DNA from: Lachnospiraceae bacterium
Lineage (GTDB): Bacteria; Bacillota; Clostridia; Lachnospirales; Lachnospiraceae
Direction of reading: 5' to 3'
Length of the DNA: 64,000 bases
Assembly: GCA_024697065.1 (NCBI GenBank)
Contig: JAILGE010000035.1
Location: 1-64,000 of the forward strand
Every line of letters begins with the position of its first letter. Position 1 is the stretch's first letter. The position numbers and the translations under genes are program-made. The notes beneath the pieces were generated by a model. The model saw only the letters and a list, made by a program, of their open reading frames with translations, had not been told where the DNA came from and searched no databases. Below are positions 26,045 through 35,884 of this stretch, piece after piece.

Positions 26045-27165
26045 GAGCAATGGGGATCATCCTCGCCGGCGGCGGGATGAAAAACAGCAGGATGGGGGAG
26101 CTCGCTGCAAAACGTGCTGTGGCAGCAATGCCGGTTGCGGGAAGCTATCGCAGTATCGATTTCGCACTCAGTAATATGAGTAATTCCCATATCCAGAAAG
26201 TCGCCGTACTTACACAGGATAATGCAAGAAGTCTGAATGAACATTTAAGCTCTTCAAAATGGTGGGACTTCGGCCGTAAACAGGGCGGAATGTATGTTTT
26301 TACACCTACCAGAACAATTGATAATACCGACTGGTATCGCGGAACGGCCGATTCCATAGCACAGAACATAGAGTTCATCAGAGACAGTCACGAGCCGTAT
26401 GTGGTAATAGCATCCGGCGACTGTGTTTACAAGATGGATTACGGCGATGTGCTGGAAGCACATATCGACAAGAAAGCTGATATCACTGTCGTATGCAAAG
26501 AGATGCCGGAAGACGTAAATGTGGAACGTTACGGATGCGTAAAGACTGACAGTGACGGCCGCATCACCGAATTCGAAGAGAAGCCGGTGAAAGCAACTTC
26601 CAATCTCATCTCCTGCGGTATTTATATCATCCGCAGAAGACAGCTGGTAGAAATGATAGAGAAGGCTTCGCTTGAGAACAGATATGATTTCGTAAAGGAT
26701 ATCCTTATCAGGTACAAAGATATTAAGAGGATATTTGCGTACCGGATGAATGATTACTGGAGGAACATCTCCACCATAAGGGATTATTACGAGACCAATA
26801 TGGATTTTCTTAATCCGGATATCCGCAGATATTTCTTCAGGAACTATCCTGATATCTACTCCAAAGTGGATGATCTCCCGCCGGCTAAGTACAATGTTGG
26901 TGTTAATGTAAAGAACTGTCTTATTGCCAGCGGCAGCATCATAAATGGGACGATCGAGAATTCTGTGATATTCAAGAAAGCCTTTATCGGTAACAACTGT
27001 ACGATAAAGAATTCGATCATCCTCAACGACGTCTATATAGGTGACAACTCTTATATCGAGAACTGCATAGTGGAAAGCCGTTCTACGATACGCGCGAATT
27101 CTGTACAGAAGGGAGATGAAGGTATAAAGATAGTTGTTGAAAAAAATGAACGTTATGTAATTTAA
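26041..27165 (+). CDS. glgD: Glycogen biosynthesis regulatory subunit GlgD
   Basis: GlgD is the second subunit of the heteromeric Firmicute ADP-glucose pyrophosphorylase. The 374 residues share the GlgC fold, but the catalytic loop reads [17 protein letters not shown] instead of GGQGSRL, with an insertion in the nucleotide loop, as is usual for Glg[30 protein letters not shown] and the hexapeptide tail ([18 protein letters not shown]) remain. It presumably modulates GlgC activity. It overlaps glgC by four bases; spoVG follows after 66 bases. Confidence 0.93.
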   Translation: MRAMGIILAGGGMKNSRMGELAAKRAVAAMPVAGSYRSIDFALSNMSNSHIQKVAVLTQDNARSLNEHLSSSKWWDFGRKQGGMYVFTPTRTIDNTDWYRGTADSIAQNIEFIRDSHEPYVVIASGDCVYKMDYGDVLEAHIDKKADITVVCKEMPEDVNVERYGCVKTDSDGRITEFEEKPVKATSNLISCGIYIIRRRQLVEMIEKASLENRYDFVKDILIRYKDIKRIFAYRMNDYWRNISTIRDYYETNMDFLNPDIRRYFFRNYPDIYSKVDDLPPAKYNVGVNVKNCLIASGSIINGTIENSVIFKKAFIGNNCTIKNSIILNDVYIGDNSYIENCIVESRSTIRANSVQKGDEGIKIVVEKNERYVI

Positions 27166-27231
27166 ATGCAATAAATATAACACAGTAGATTTTCAGAGAA
27201 GCTAAATTGGGATTACAGGGGGTTAGGAGAG

Positions 27232-27501
27232 ATGAACGTTACTGACGTACGTATTCGCAAAATGGATAAGGATGGCAAGCTTAAGGCTGTTGCATCTATC
27301 ACTATCGATGATTGTTTCGTGATCCATGATATCAAGATCATTGAAGGCGATCAGGGGCTGTTTATAGCGATGCCCAGCCGTAAGGCTCAGGATGGGACCT
27401 ACAAGGATATCGCGCATCCTATCAATTCCCAGACCAGAACAGATTTACAGAACCTTATCCTGGAGAGATTAAAGAATCTTCCGGAAGCAACGGAAGCTTG
27501 A
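27232..27501 (+). CDS. spoVG: SpoVG family RNA/DNA-binding regulator
   Basis: An 89-residue protein beginning [20 protein letters not shown] and containing [34 protein letters not shown], the full SpoVG signature. SpoVG binds nucleic acid and affects sporulation, cell division and surface properties in Firmicutes. A GGTTAGGAGAG ribosome site lies just before the ATG. It ends in a strong terminator and may be read from the glg promoter or its own. Confidence 0.96.
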   Translation: MNVTDVRIRKMDKDGKLKAVASITIDDCFVIHDIKIIEGDQGLFIAMPSRKAQDGTYKDIAHPINSQTRTDLQNLILERLKNLPEATEA

Positions 27502-27531
27502 TCTTTCAGTGATCTGTGAAAAAACTAAATA

Positions 27532-27564
27532 TAAAGGAACCGGGTTACCGGTTCCTTTTTTTTT
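27532..27564 (+). terminator. Terminator after spoVG
   Basis: AAGGAACCGG, loop GTTA, CCGGTTCCTT, then T run: perfect 10-bp stem. Confidence 0.92.
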
Positions 27565-27661
27565 ACGCTCCGTTCGTTCTCCTCATTGCCTGTTAGTCTG
27601 TAATCCGGCTCAAACTTCCTCACACAGTATATTTCACACGCATTTCCGGAAAGAACATCAG

Positions 27662-27687
27662 GCGGACACTTAACTGTAAGTCCGCAC
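27662..27687 (+). repeat. 26-bp imperfect dyad repeat, copy 1, upstream of pth
   Basis: Starts GCGGACACTTA and ends TAAGTCCGCAC, so it is itself a hairpin (with a 2-base bulge). Copy 2 begins 45 bases downstream and matches at most positions. Confidence 0.5.
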
Positions 27688-27706
27688 GGTGGGGAAGAAA
27701 ACATAA

Positions 27707-27732
27707 GCGAACACTTTATTGTATGTTCACAC
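27707..27732 (+). repeat. 26-bp imperfect dyad repeat, copy 2, upstream of pth
   Basis: Starts GCGAACACTTT and ends TATGTTCACAC, paralleling copy 1 with several compensatory substitutions (GGAC/GTCC in copy 1 become GAAC/GTTC here). It lies 20 bases before the pth -35. Confidence 0.5.
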
Positions 27733-27751
27733 AGAGCGGAAGGCCGAAAGA

Positions 27752-27780
27752 TTGCAAGCATTCGGCTTAGCGGTTATAAT
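27752..27780 (+). promoter_or_regulatory. Predicted pth-mfd promoter
   Basis: TTGCAA, 17-base spacer, TATAAT, 39 bases before the pth ATG. Confidence 0.75.
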
Positions 27781-27818
27781 GTCATTTGTCTAAATGGGAA
27801 AAAAGGCGGATAAAACAG

Positions 27819-28403
27819 ATGTACATGATAGCCGGACTCGGAAATCCGGGCAGACAATATGAAAATACGAGGCATAATTGCGGATTTGAGACATTGGATA
27901 TCCTTATGAAGGAATACGGTGTGACTCTCACCGAAGACAGATGCAAGGCATTTTACGGTAAGTGCAGCATTGAAGGTATCAAATGTATTCTGGTAAAGCC
28001 TCAGACGTATATGAATCTGAGCGGAGATGCGATCAGGGGCCTGTCGGATTATTACAAGATAGAGCCGCAGAATATAATAGTTATATGTGATGACGTCAAT
28101 CTGGCGCCGGGACTTATCAGGGTACGTCCGAAGGGGTCCGCAGGCGGACATAACGGATTGAAGGATATAATAGCCAAGCTTGGAACGGATGATTTTATCC
28201 GTATCAGAGTAGGCGTTGGTGAAAAACCGCAGGGATGGGATCTTGCGGACCATGTTCTCGGACATTTCTCCGCTGAAGATGCGAAGCTTATGGAAGAGAG
28301 CAAAAAAAATGCAGTTAATGCTATTAAAATGATTGTCGGGGGTGAAAGCGTCGATAAGGTAATGAGCAGGTTTAATACCAAACAGCATACACAGCCTGCA
28401 TGA
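27819..28403 (+). CDS. pth: Peptidyl-tRNA hydrolase
   Basis: Pth recycles peptidyl-tRNA released from stalled ribosomes. I start at ATG 27819 (AAGGCGG ribosome site about 9 bases upstream), giving 194 residues; the ORF-track start lies before the -10 transcript start. Visible motifs are MIAGLGNPGRQYENTRHNCGF with the catalytic His, KPQTYMNLSG, DDVNLAPGLIRVRPKGSAGGHNGLK, and RIRVGVGEKP. mfd follows after five bases, the pth-mfd order common in Firmicutes. Confidence 0.96.
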   Translation: MYMIAGLGNPGRQYENTRHNCGFETLDILMKEYGVTLTEDRCKAFYGKCSIEGIKCILVKPQTYMNLSGDAIRGLSDYYKIEPQNIIVICDDVNLAPGLIRVRPKGSAGGHNGLKDIIAKLGTDDFIRIRVGVGEKPQGWDLADHVLGHFSAEDAKLMEESKKNAVNAIKMIVGGESVDKVMSRFNTKQHTQPA

Positions 28404-28408
28404 AATAG

Positions 28409-31400
28409 ATGAACATTCTTGATTCACCGCTGCACGAGCTGCCATGGTTTGACGGTGCTGCAGCAGACATTGCAAACGGAAAGTCGAAGCTCTCTTTAAC
28501 TGGGGCGGCGGACTCCGGAAAATTACATATCATAAGTGCATTGAGCGGGCAGACCGATGTCACGCTCATTTTGACGTACTCGGATCTTGCTGCGGCGCAG
28601 ATTGCCGACGAATACAGATTTTTTGACAGGAATACCTGTTACTATCCGGCGAAAGATCTGATCTTTTATCAGGCGGATATCAACGGAAGAGAGACACTGA
28701 AAGAGAGACTGAAAGTCTTAAGGACTCTCCTTACATGCAGGAAGATGACCATCGTCACCACTTTCAATGCATTGATGGAGACCTGCCTTCCGCTTGAAGT
28801 TATCAGGGATCATATTTTCGAGATAGAAAAGGGAACTACTCTTGAAGAAGAAGCGGCAGCAGTATTGCTATCCTCCATGGGATACGAGAGAACAGGATAT
28901 CAGGTTCAGAATCCCGGAGAATTTTCGATACGCGGAGGCATTATCGATATATTCGATATGACGGGAGAGAATCCTGTACGTGTGGAATTGTGGGGCGATA
29001 CTGTAGAGTCGTTGAGATCCTTTGATGCAGACAGCCAACGCTCAATAGAAGAGCTTGAGAAAGTTACCATATTCCCTGCCGATGAGATGCTTCTTTCCAA
29101 AGAAGAAAAGCTTGAAGGATTCAGAAAGATCAGGGAAGAATCCGAAAAGCAGGAGAAGATCTTCAGAGAGAGATTTTCGACCGAAGAGGCTCACCGCCTG
29201 AGCGTACGCCTGGAAGAGCTTGAAAATGCTCTTGTCTATGGTACGGGCGATATAAGTTTGGACAGCTACGTTCATTATTTCTATCCCTCTACCATAAGTC
29301 TTCTGGATCTTATAGAAGGAAAGAAATATTGCGTATTCCTGGATGAACCCTCAAAGATCATGGAGTTTGCTCACGGAATAGAGACCGAGTTCGCGGAAAG
29401 TATGAAGAACCGTCTGGAAGGCGGATATGTGCTTCCCGGGCAGACAGACATACTTACACGTGCGGATGTAATAAGATCAAGGCTTTCAAGAGAGAATACG
29501 GTTCAGATACAGACCTTTGAACCGGCTGAAAACTTCTTTGAAAACGAAAAACGCGTATCCGTAAATATCCGTACATTGTCATCCTATAACGGAAAGTTTG
29601 AAGTTCTGACAGACAATCTGGGAAAGCTTGCCGCAGAGGGATACAGGATAGTCATACTCTCGGGATCAAGATCGAGAGCAAAGCGTCTTGCGGATGATAT
29701 AAGCGAAGAGGGTCTGGCAAGTTATTATACGGATAACGAAGATAATATACTTGCGCCAAAGCAGATAGCGACTTTTTACGGCCGTGTCAAGAAGGGTTTT
29801 ACATACCCTGATCTAAAATATACTGTTATATCCGAGACGGATATTTTCGGAGCCGACAGGTTAAAGAAGAAAAAGAAAAAGCCCAAATATGCACCGGGTA
29901 AAAAGATACGTAATCTTACCGATCTTCATGCAGGTGACTATGTCATTAACGAGGACTGCGGTGTAGGTATATACCGTGGTATTGAAGAAGTAGAAGTAGA
30001 ACATATCCGCAAGGATTATATGAAGATAGAGTACAGGGGCGGATCGTTCCTGTATGTTGCGGCAACGGCTTTTGACAAGGTCTCTCTCTATGCGGATAAA
30101 GAGGCGAGGCCGCCTAAGCTAAATAAGCTCGGTACGGATGAATGGAATCATGCCAAGGCAAAAGCCAAGCAGGCAGTAGATGGTATAGCTCAGGATCTGG
30201 TAGATCTCTATGCCGCCAGGATGCAGAAGACGGGATACCGTTACGGCGAGGATACTTTATGGCAGAAGGAATTCGAGGAGATGTTTCCTTATCAGGAGAC
30301 TGACGATCAGATAAATGCCATCGATGCCGTAAAGGAAGATATGGAAAGCACGAAGATCATGGACCGCCTTGTATGCGGAGACGTGGGATTCGGAAAGACC
30401 GAGGTGGCTATAAGAGCTGCGTTTAAAGCAGTTCAGGAGAATAAGCAGGTTGCTTATCTGGTACCTACTACCATACTTGCGGAGCAGCATTATAACACCT
30501 TTAAGGAAAGAATGCGGGATTATCCTGTGAGAGTGGAGATGATCTCCCGTTTCAGGACGCCGACTCAGATAAAAAATGTTATAAAGCAGCTTAAGGAAGG
30601 CACTGTAGATATCGTGATCGGTACCCACAGGCTGCTTTCCAAGGATGTGCAGTTTAAGGATCTGGGACTGCTTGTCATCGATGAGGAGCAGCGTTTCGGC
30701 GTAGCTCATAAGGAGAAGATAAAGCAGCTTAAGCAGAATGTTGACGTGCTCACTCTCACCGCTACACCGATCCCGCGTACACTGCACATGAGTCTGGCGG
30801 GAATAAGGGATATGAGTCTCCTGGAAGAACCACCCCGCAACAGACAGCCCATACAGACTTTTATATGTGAATATAATGATGAGATGGTCAGAGAAGCCAT
30901 TAACAGAGAGCTTTCAAGAGGCGGCCAGGTTTATTATGTTCACAATCGAATTAATAATATAGATGAGATCACCGGAGAGCTTTCCGAACTTGTACCTTCT
31001 GCAAGAGTTGCTTTTGCGCACGGAAGAATGGGCGAGAAAGAACTCGAAGATATCATGATGAGCTTTATACGTAAGGAAATAGATGTTCTTGTATCCACTA
31101 CGATCATTGAGACGGGACTGGATATCCCGAATGTTAATACCATGATCATCAGGGATTCGGACAGGATGGGACTTGCCCAGCTCTATCAGCTGAGAGGACG
31201 TGTGGGAAGAGAGGAACGTACCGCATATGCATTCCTTATGTATGACAGGAATAAGATCCTGAGGGAGACTGCGGAAAAGAGGCTCTCCGCCATAAGACAG
31301 TATACCGAACTGGGAAGCGGATTTAAGATCGCCATGAGCGATCTTGAGATAAGAGGCGCCGGCAATGTGCTCGGAAAGCAGCAGCACGGACAGGTTGAAG

Positions 31401-31966
31401 CCATAGGTTATGATCTGTATTGCAGGATGCTTGAAAGTGCCATAAAGGAAAAGCGCGGTATCAAAGCGGTGGAAGACACTTCCTGCGAGATAGATATGAG
31501 CATAGATGCCTTTATCCCTGCGGAATTCATAATGAATGAGACGCAAAAGCTTGATATATATAAGAGGATCGCAGAGATAAAGAATGACGAAGATGCGGAT
31601 GAGATGCGCGATGAGCTTAAGGACAGATTCGGAAGCATCCCCGAAGAAGCGGAGAATCTGTTGAAGATAGCACTGCTCAAGGCAAAAGCGGGCAGGTATC
31701 ATATAACATCCATACACGGAAAAGACGGAGTGATCAATTTTAAGATGGACAGAAAGGCTCCGGCAGAAGTAACGGAGATCCCGGTATTGCTCAACAGCTA
31801 TGGCGGAGATATGAGATTAAAGACCGTGGGAGATCCGGTATTTTCCCTGAGACTCAGGGAAAGCGGCGGACTGTACGGAAGTGCGCTGATGTTAAAAAGA
31901 GCAGATGAAACATTAGACAGTTTTGGAATTTTGTTTCCGGAGAAAACTCAGAGCGTTAGCATTTGA
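28409..31966 (+). CDS. mfd: Transcription-repair coupling factor Mfd
   Basis: A 1185-residue DNA translocase that removes stalled RNA polymerase and recruits UvrA. Domain order: UvrB-like module ([33 protein letters not shown]), RNA-polymerase-interacting CarD-like domain ([20 protein letters not shown], about 510-575), then RecG-like helicase with [18 protein letters not shown] (Walker A), [15 protein letters not shown] (motif II) and [15 protein letters not shown]. The [10 protein letters not shown] motif and the C-terminal TRCF domain ([21 protein letters not shown]) complete it. Length is normal for Mfd. It lies directly after pth in one transcription unit. Confidence 0.97.
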   Translation: MNILDSPLHELPWFDGAAADIANGKSKLSLTGAADSGKLHIISALSGQTDVTLILTYSDLAAAQIADEYRFFDRNTCYYPAKDLIFYQADINGRETLKERLKVLRTLLTCRKMTIVTTFNALMETCLPLEVIRDHIFEIEKGTTLEEEAAAVLLSSMGYERTGYQVQNPGEFSIRGGIIDIFDMTGENPVRVELWGDTVESLRSFDADSQRSIEELEKVTIFPADEMLLSKEEKLEGFRKIREESEKQEKIFRERFSTEEAHRLSVRLEELENALVYGTGDISLDSYVHYFYPSTISLLDLIEGKKYCVFLDEPSKIMEFAHGIETEFAESMKNRLEGGYVLPGQTDILTRADVIRSRLSRENTVQIQTFEPAENFFENEKRVSVNIRTLSSYNGKFEVLTDNLGKLAAEGYRIVILSGSRSRAKRLADDISEEGLASYYTDNEDNILAPKQIATFYGRVKKGFTYPDLKYTVISETDIFGADRLKKKKKKPKYAPGKKIRNLTDLHAGDYVINEDCGVGIYRGIEEVEVEHIRKDYMKIEYRGGSFLYVAATAFDKVSLYADKEARPPKLNKLGTDEWNHAKAKAKQAVDGIAQDLVDLYAARMQKTGYRYGEDTLWQKEFEEMFPYQETDDQINAIDAVKEDMESTKIMDRLVCGDVGFGKTEVAIRAAFKAVQENKQVAYLVPTTILAEQHYNTFKERMRDYPVRVEMISRFRTPTQIKNVIKQLKEGTVDIVIGTHRLLSKDVQFKDLGLLVIDEEQRFGVAHKEKIKQLKQNVDVLTLTATPIPRTLHMSLAGIRDMSLLEEPPRNRQPIQTFICEYNDEMVREAINRELSRGGQVYYVHNRINNIDEITGELSELVPSARVAFAHGRMGEKELEDIMMSFIRKEIDVLVSTTIIETGLDIPNVNTMIIRDSDRMGLAQLYQLRGRVGREERTAYAFLMYDRNKILRETAEKRLSAIRQYTELGSGFKIAMSDLEIRGAGNVLGKQQHGQVEAIGYDLYCRMLESAIKEKRGIKAVEDTSCEIDMSIDAFIPAEFIMNETQKLDIYKRIAEIKNDEDADEMRDELKDRFGSIPEEAENLLKIALLKAKAGRYHITSIHGKDGVINFKMDRKAPAEVTEIPVLLNSYGGDMRLKTVGDPVFSLRLRESGGLYGSALMLKRADETLDSFGILFPEKTQSVSI

Positions 31967-31992
31967 AAATTCTCTTCATGGGAGGAAGAAAG

Positions 31993-34062
31993 ATGAGTGA
32001 GATTGAAGACAGACAGGGAAGTACCGGAGAAAACGGTACTCAAAACCCCGGCTTTTCATGGGATACACAGGCTTCAGAAGTTCAGACACAGCCAGGTATA
32101 CAGCCTGTTATACAACCTCAGTTCCAATCCGGTATGGAGCCTCAGGACCGATCGGGATTTCAGCAGGGAATGCAATCGCAGATCCCTCCTCAGGGGCAGT
32201 TCATTCCCGGGGGACAGGGACCTCAGCCTGTGCCGGCTGATCCTTCGGGAAATAAGAAAAGATCGCTGGCCCCCCTTTTGATCGCATTATCAGTGGGTGC
32301 GGTTTTTGTTGTCGGAGTTATAGTTGCGGTTTTTGTTGCCGTGTTTGGAGATAAGCTGAAAGGCGGTTTTGGCGGAGTGAAGGAACAGAGTCTTGAGCTC
32401 TCGGATACTTCTGTTGTAACGCTTACCGAAGGCGAAGATTATACTCTGACCATAGAGAACTTTGATGAGCTTGATAAGGGACAGAATATAAAATGGGAAT
32501 CGGCCGATGATCATGTCATCACCGTTAAGGATAAAGGGAACGGAAAGGCAAAGATCACAGCTGTTGCCGAGGGTAAGAGCTCTGTATTTATAACCGGTGA
32601 AAACCTGGATAAGAAGAAGGGATATGTAGTAAAGTTCGATGTTCAGAAGGAAAACTTTGAATATGCAGGGAAAGCATGGAAAACTTCTTCAGCTGTTTAT
32701 TATTTCCCTGAAGCGGATTCAATGTGTGAATTCAGTGATGATCTGGATCTGTATATATCCGGCGCTGTTAATGTTACAGAAGTAGAAAAGGAATATGCCA
32801 CATGGGAGATAACTGACTATGTGGATTCCGGAAGATATTTCCGATTTGATTTCAATCCCAAAAGAGAGGTGCAATACGGAAAAGATAACGGTATAAGCAC
32901 GGGTCGTGAGATATGGTTCGGTTACAATAAAAAAGGCGATACGTATATATATGATGACTTTCTGGGTTATCCTGAAGAAGCGGAAGAAATCGATATAAAG
33001 GATTATGACAGTTCTCTTTCCGATGCCGATTCAATTGAAGCGTTTCTTGACGGTAAGTCGGGCGGGGGTATCAATTATACAAACGGACGTATGAATCTGT
33101 ACGGGTCGGAGTTCGATACCAATGACGCGTTTCATGATAATACCAGGCTGATCCAGTGCGGGGATATGGTATATGTGAGGTGTGATGACGGCGTATATTC
33201 GCTCCCTGAATCATCCCTGGGTACCGGAAGCGGAAACCTCACCAAAATTAATCTCTCGGACGATAATGTCAATTTCTTTGCTACAGACGGTAAAAAGATG
33301 GCATATGCCGCAGGCGATGACAAGGGAGATGTAGACTTGTATGTATATGATCCGTCCAGCGGAAAAGATACGCTTTTACTGTCAGATATATCATGTATGC
33401 ACATGGCTTTCTGTGATGACAAGGTATATTACACGGAATCATGGGACAGTCTGAAATATGTGGACATGTCCGGAAATGTGCAAACGATATGGCAGAATAC
33501 CGTGGGGGCATTCTATGCTGACTGGAACTTTGTATATATATATGACGGAACCGGCTGGACTATGCTTGATATCGGAGCAGGATATATAAGCAACGGATAT
33601 CTGTGCAAGGGGAGAAGTTATGAATGTGACAGGATCTATGCTCTGGAGGATAATATCATTACCGTCACATATGACTATAATAATTCATCGATCTCACTTC
33701 ACGGTTTGGATTTTGCCGGAGCCGAAGGCAATCTGAGCGGTGAGTATTACGGTGATACATCGGATACATATGCTCTGGCATGTTGCGGTATATACGGATA
33801 CTTTTTTGCCTATGAAGGTGAGAGTGTGGTATGTGTGGATATAACCACGGGAAGTTCTGCCGATATAGATCTTTCAAGCTACGGATTATGGTATGGAAAT
33901 GAGATGTCCGTAGCAGGAGACAGGGTAATACTTCATGTTTATGATGCCTACGGTGACGACGGTTATGTCGAAGTAGATCGTTCTTTGAATATTACCGGGC
34001 TTCCCGAGCTCCCTCACACCATCGATCCAAACGGTGGAAGTGCTGCGGCATACCTGTTCTGA
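31993..34062 (+). CDS. Large single-pass membrane protein with P/Q-rich cytoplasmic region and propeller-like ectodomain
   Basis: Start chosen at ATG 31993, 7 bases after GGAGGAAG, giving 689 residues. Residues 1-85 are cytoplasmic and rich in Pro/Gln/Gly (PQFQSGMEPQDRSGFQQGMQ). One membrane helix follows at about 94-118 (LLIALSVGAVFVVGVIVAVF). An Ig-like BIG_2-type segment (SVVTLTEGEDYTLTIENF) comes next. The last 350 residues contain repeated WD-less propeller blades of the DUF5050 type (FCDDKVYYTESWDSLKYVDM). I do not know its function; a cell-surface sensor or adhesin is possible. It begins 26 bases after mfd and may be read through from it. Confidence 0.6.
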   Translation: MSEIEDRQGSTGENGTQNPGFSWDTQASEVQTQPGIQPVIQPQFQSGMEPQDRSGFQQGMQSQIPPQGQFIPGGQGPQPVPADPSGNKKRSLAPLLIALSVGAVFVVGVIVAVFVAVFGDKLKGGFGGVKEQSLELSDTSVVTLTEGEDYTLTIENFDELDKGQNIKWESADDHVITVKDKGNGKAKITAVAEGKSSVFITGENLDKKKGYVVKFDVQKENFEYAGKAWKTSSAVYYFPEADSMCEFSDDLDLYISGAVNVTEVEKEYATWEITDYVDSGRYFRFDFNPKREVQYGKDNGISTGREIWFGYNKKGDTYIYDDFLGYPEEAEEIDIKDYDSSLSDADSIEAFLDGKSGGGINYTNGRMNLYGSEFDTNDAFHDNTRLIQCGDMVYVRCDDGVYSLPESSLGTGSGNLTKINLSDDNVNFFATDGKKMAYAAGDDKGDVDLYVYDPSSGKDTLLLSDISCMHMAFCDDKVYYTESWDSLKYVDMSGNVQTIWQNTVGAFYADWNFVYIYDGTGWTMLDIGAGYISNGYLCKGRSYECDRIYALEDNIITVTYDYNNSSISLHGLDFAGAEGNLSGEYYGDTSDTYALACCGIYGYFFAYEGESVVCVDITTGSSADIDLSSYGLWYGNEMSVAGDRVILHVYDAYGDDGYVEVDRSLNITGLPELPHTIDPNGGSAAAYLF

Positions 34063-34092
34063 ATCTGACACATCACAGAAAGGAGACTCTGC

Positions 34093-35073
34093 ATGAGCAA
34101 GCAGATAATGCGGATCGGATCCTGTAACGGAACGGACAGTCTGTATACTGTTTTCTGGAAACCGGCCGGAAGTCCGAAAGCTGTGCTTCAGATAGTTCAT
34201 GGAATGATAGAGCATATCGAGAGATATGCGGAACTTGCCAATGTGCTCAATGAGAGAGGCATACTTGTTGTCGGAAACGATCATATCGGGCACGGAAGAA
34301 GTGTAAAGGATGCAAAAGAATTCGGATATTTCAAAGCGGCTTCCGGGAAGGATCCTGCGGCCACGGTTCTTCAAGACATTCATCTGGTGACTGACACGGT
34401 AAAGAAGATGTATCCGGATATACCTTATTTTCTGCTGGGACACAGTATGGGTTCATTCTTTGCAAGATCTTACATTGATGCCTATGGGGATGAACTTGAC
34501 GGTGCGATGATAATGGGTACCGGAGATTATATGAGTCTGCCCCTTATGGCCGGAAGATGTCTTATAAAGACAATGTCTGTTTTTAAAGGAGATCATTCAC
34601 ACTGGGCATTTTTGGATGATGCTTTCGCAAAGTCTAATAATCGCAGGATAAAGGATCCGAAGACTCCCTCAGACTGGCTTTCTCATGATGAAGTGAGAGT
34701 AGAGATGTACAGGAACGATCCCCTTACGGATTATACTTTTACATTAAACGGTTATGATACATTGATCGGTATCCTTCTTAACATGAATAAGCGGGAGGGG
34801 GAACAGATCCGGGTTGTCAGTGAGAGGAAAAAGAAAGGGATGTCTACGGTTGTGGATATGCCGGTGGCTTTTCTCTCCGGTTCGGAAGATCCGATAGGGG
34901 ATTTTGGAAAGGGGCCTAAAGCTGTGGCCCGTCGTTATAGGAAGATGGGATATCGCCATGTCTCCATAAAGTTGTATAAAGAAGACAGGCATGAGATACT
35001 TCATGAGATCGACAGGGGGCAGGTTGCGAAAGATGTAGCCCGGGTCCTGGAAAAATGGATCGCACGTGTGTGA
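34093..35073 (+). CDS. Alpha/beta hydrolase, monoacylglycerol lipase-like
   Basis: A 326-residue soluble hydrolase of the serine aminopeptidase S33 / lysophospholipase type. The oxyanion segment is IVHGMIEHIERYAELANVL, and NDHIGHGRS follows. The nucleophile elbow is LGHSMGSFFAR, and the acid and His sit at GSEDPIGDFG and DRHEILHE. No signal peptide is present, so the substrate would be intracellular lipid or ester. An AAAGGAG ribosome site precedes the ATG. It lies 30 bases after the membrane protein. Confidence 0.86.
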   Translation: MSKQIMRIGSCNGTDSLYTVFWKPAGSPKAVLQIVHGMIEHIERYAELANVLNERGILVVGNDHIGHGRSVKDAKEFGYFKAASGKDPAATVLQDIHLVTDTVKKMYPDIPYFLLGHSMGSFFARSYIDAYGDELDGAMIMGTGDYMSLPLMAGRCLIKTMSVFKGDHSHWAFLDDAFAKSNNRRIKDPKTPSDWLSHDEVRVEMYRNDPLTDYTFTLNGYDTLIGILLNMNKREGEQIRVVSERKKKGMSTVVDMPVAFLSGSEDPIGDFGKGPKAVARRYRKMGYRHVSIKLYKEDRHEILHEIDRGQVAKDVARVLEKWIARV

Positions 35074-35083
35074 TAAATTAAAC

Positions 35084-35112
35084 ATGGCAAAATCAATGCC
35101 TGTATGTATAAT
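35084..35112 (+). promoter_or_regulatory. Predicted sufCBD promoter
   Basis: ATGGCA, 17-base spacer, TATAAT, 36 bases before sufC. No IscR-like or other operator was recognised. Confidence 0.5.
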
Positions 35113-35147
35113 AACAATGAAATGAAGCAATGAAGGAGAAATAGGAT

Positions 35148-35882
35148 ATGGCTTTGCTTGAAATCAAAAATTTAACGGCCGGGATAGAAGAGGGAGAGAT
35201 CCTTCACGGCGTAAACCTTAATGTGAATGCAGGAGAGACCCATGTTCTCATGGGACCCAACGGTGCCGGTAAGTCAACCCTCGGTAACGTTATAATGGGA
35301 AGCCCTGCTTACAATATCACATCCGGATCCATCATTCTGGATGGTGAGGATATCACAAAACTTTCTGCAAACGAGCGTGCAAAGAGGGGGCTTTTCATGT
35401 CTTTCCAGAATCCTCTTGAAGTACCGGGGCTTTCACTTGAAGCCTTCCTGCGCAGTGCCATTCGTGAGCAGACCGGCAAGCCGGTAAGATTCTTTCAGTA
35501 CAAGAAGGATATAGAAGAGATCTGCAAGCTTCTTGATATGGACGAATCATATGTTGAGCGTGATCTGAATGTGGGCTTCTCAGGCGGTGAGAAGAAGAAA
35601 GCCGAGATATTCCAGCTGCTTATGCTCAAGCCCAAGCTTGCGATACTTGATGAGACGGATTCAGGTCTTGATGTAGATGCTGTACGTACGGTGTCGAAGG
35701 GGGTTGAGCATTTCGCAAAGCAGGGTGGCGCACTTATCGTTATCACGCACAGCACAAGGATACTTGAGGCATTAAAGGTCGATCATACGCATGTTCTCGT
35801 GAAAGGAAAGATCGCGGCAGAAGGCGGTGCCGATATGGTTGATGAGATCAATGCAAACGGTTTTGAAAAGTGGGTTAAATAA
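35148..35882 (+). CDS. sufC: SUF iron-sulfur assembly ATPase SufC
   Basis: The ABC-type ATPase of the SufBCD scaffold, which builds Fe-S clusters. The 244 residues include Walker A GPNGAGKSTL, the Q-loop FQNPLEVPG, the SufC signature FSGGEKKKAE, Walker B LAILDETDSGLD and the switch ITHS. It leads the sufC-sufB-sufD operon, with sufB starting two bases after its stop. No cysteine desulfurase or SufU is adjacent in this window. Confidence 0.96.
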   Translation: MALLEIKNLTAGIEEGEILHGVNLNVNAGETHVLMGPNGAGKSTLGNVIMGSPAYNITSGSIILDGEDITKLSANERAKRGLFMSFQNPLEVPGLSLEAFLRSAIREQTGKPVRFFQYKKDIEEICKLLDMDESYVERDLNVGFSGGEKKKAEIFQLLMLKPKLAILDETDSGLDVDAVRTVSKGVEHFAKQGGALIVITHSTRILEALKVDHTHVLVKGKIAAEGGADMVDEINANGFEKWVK

Positions 35883-35884
35883 TA

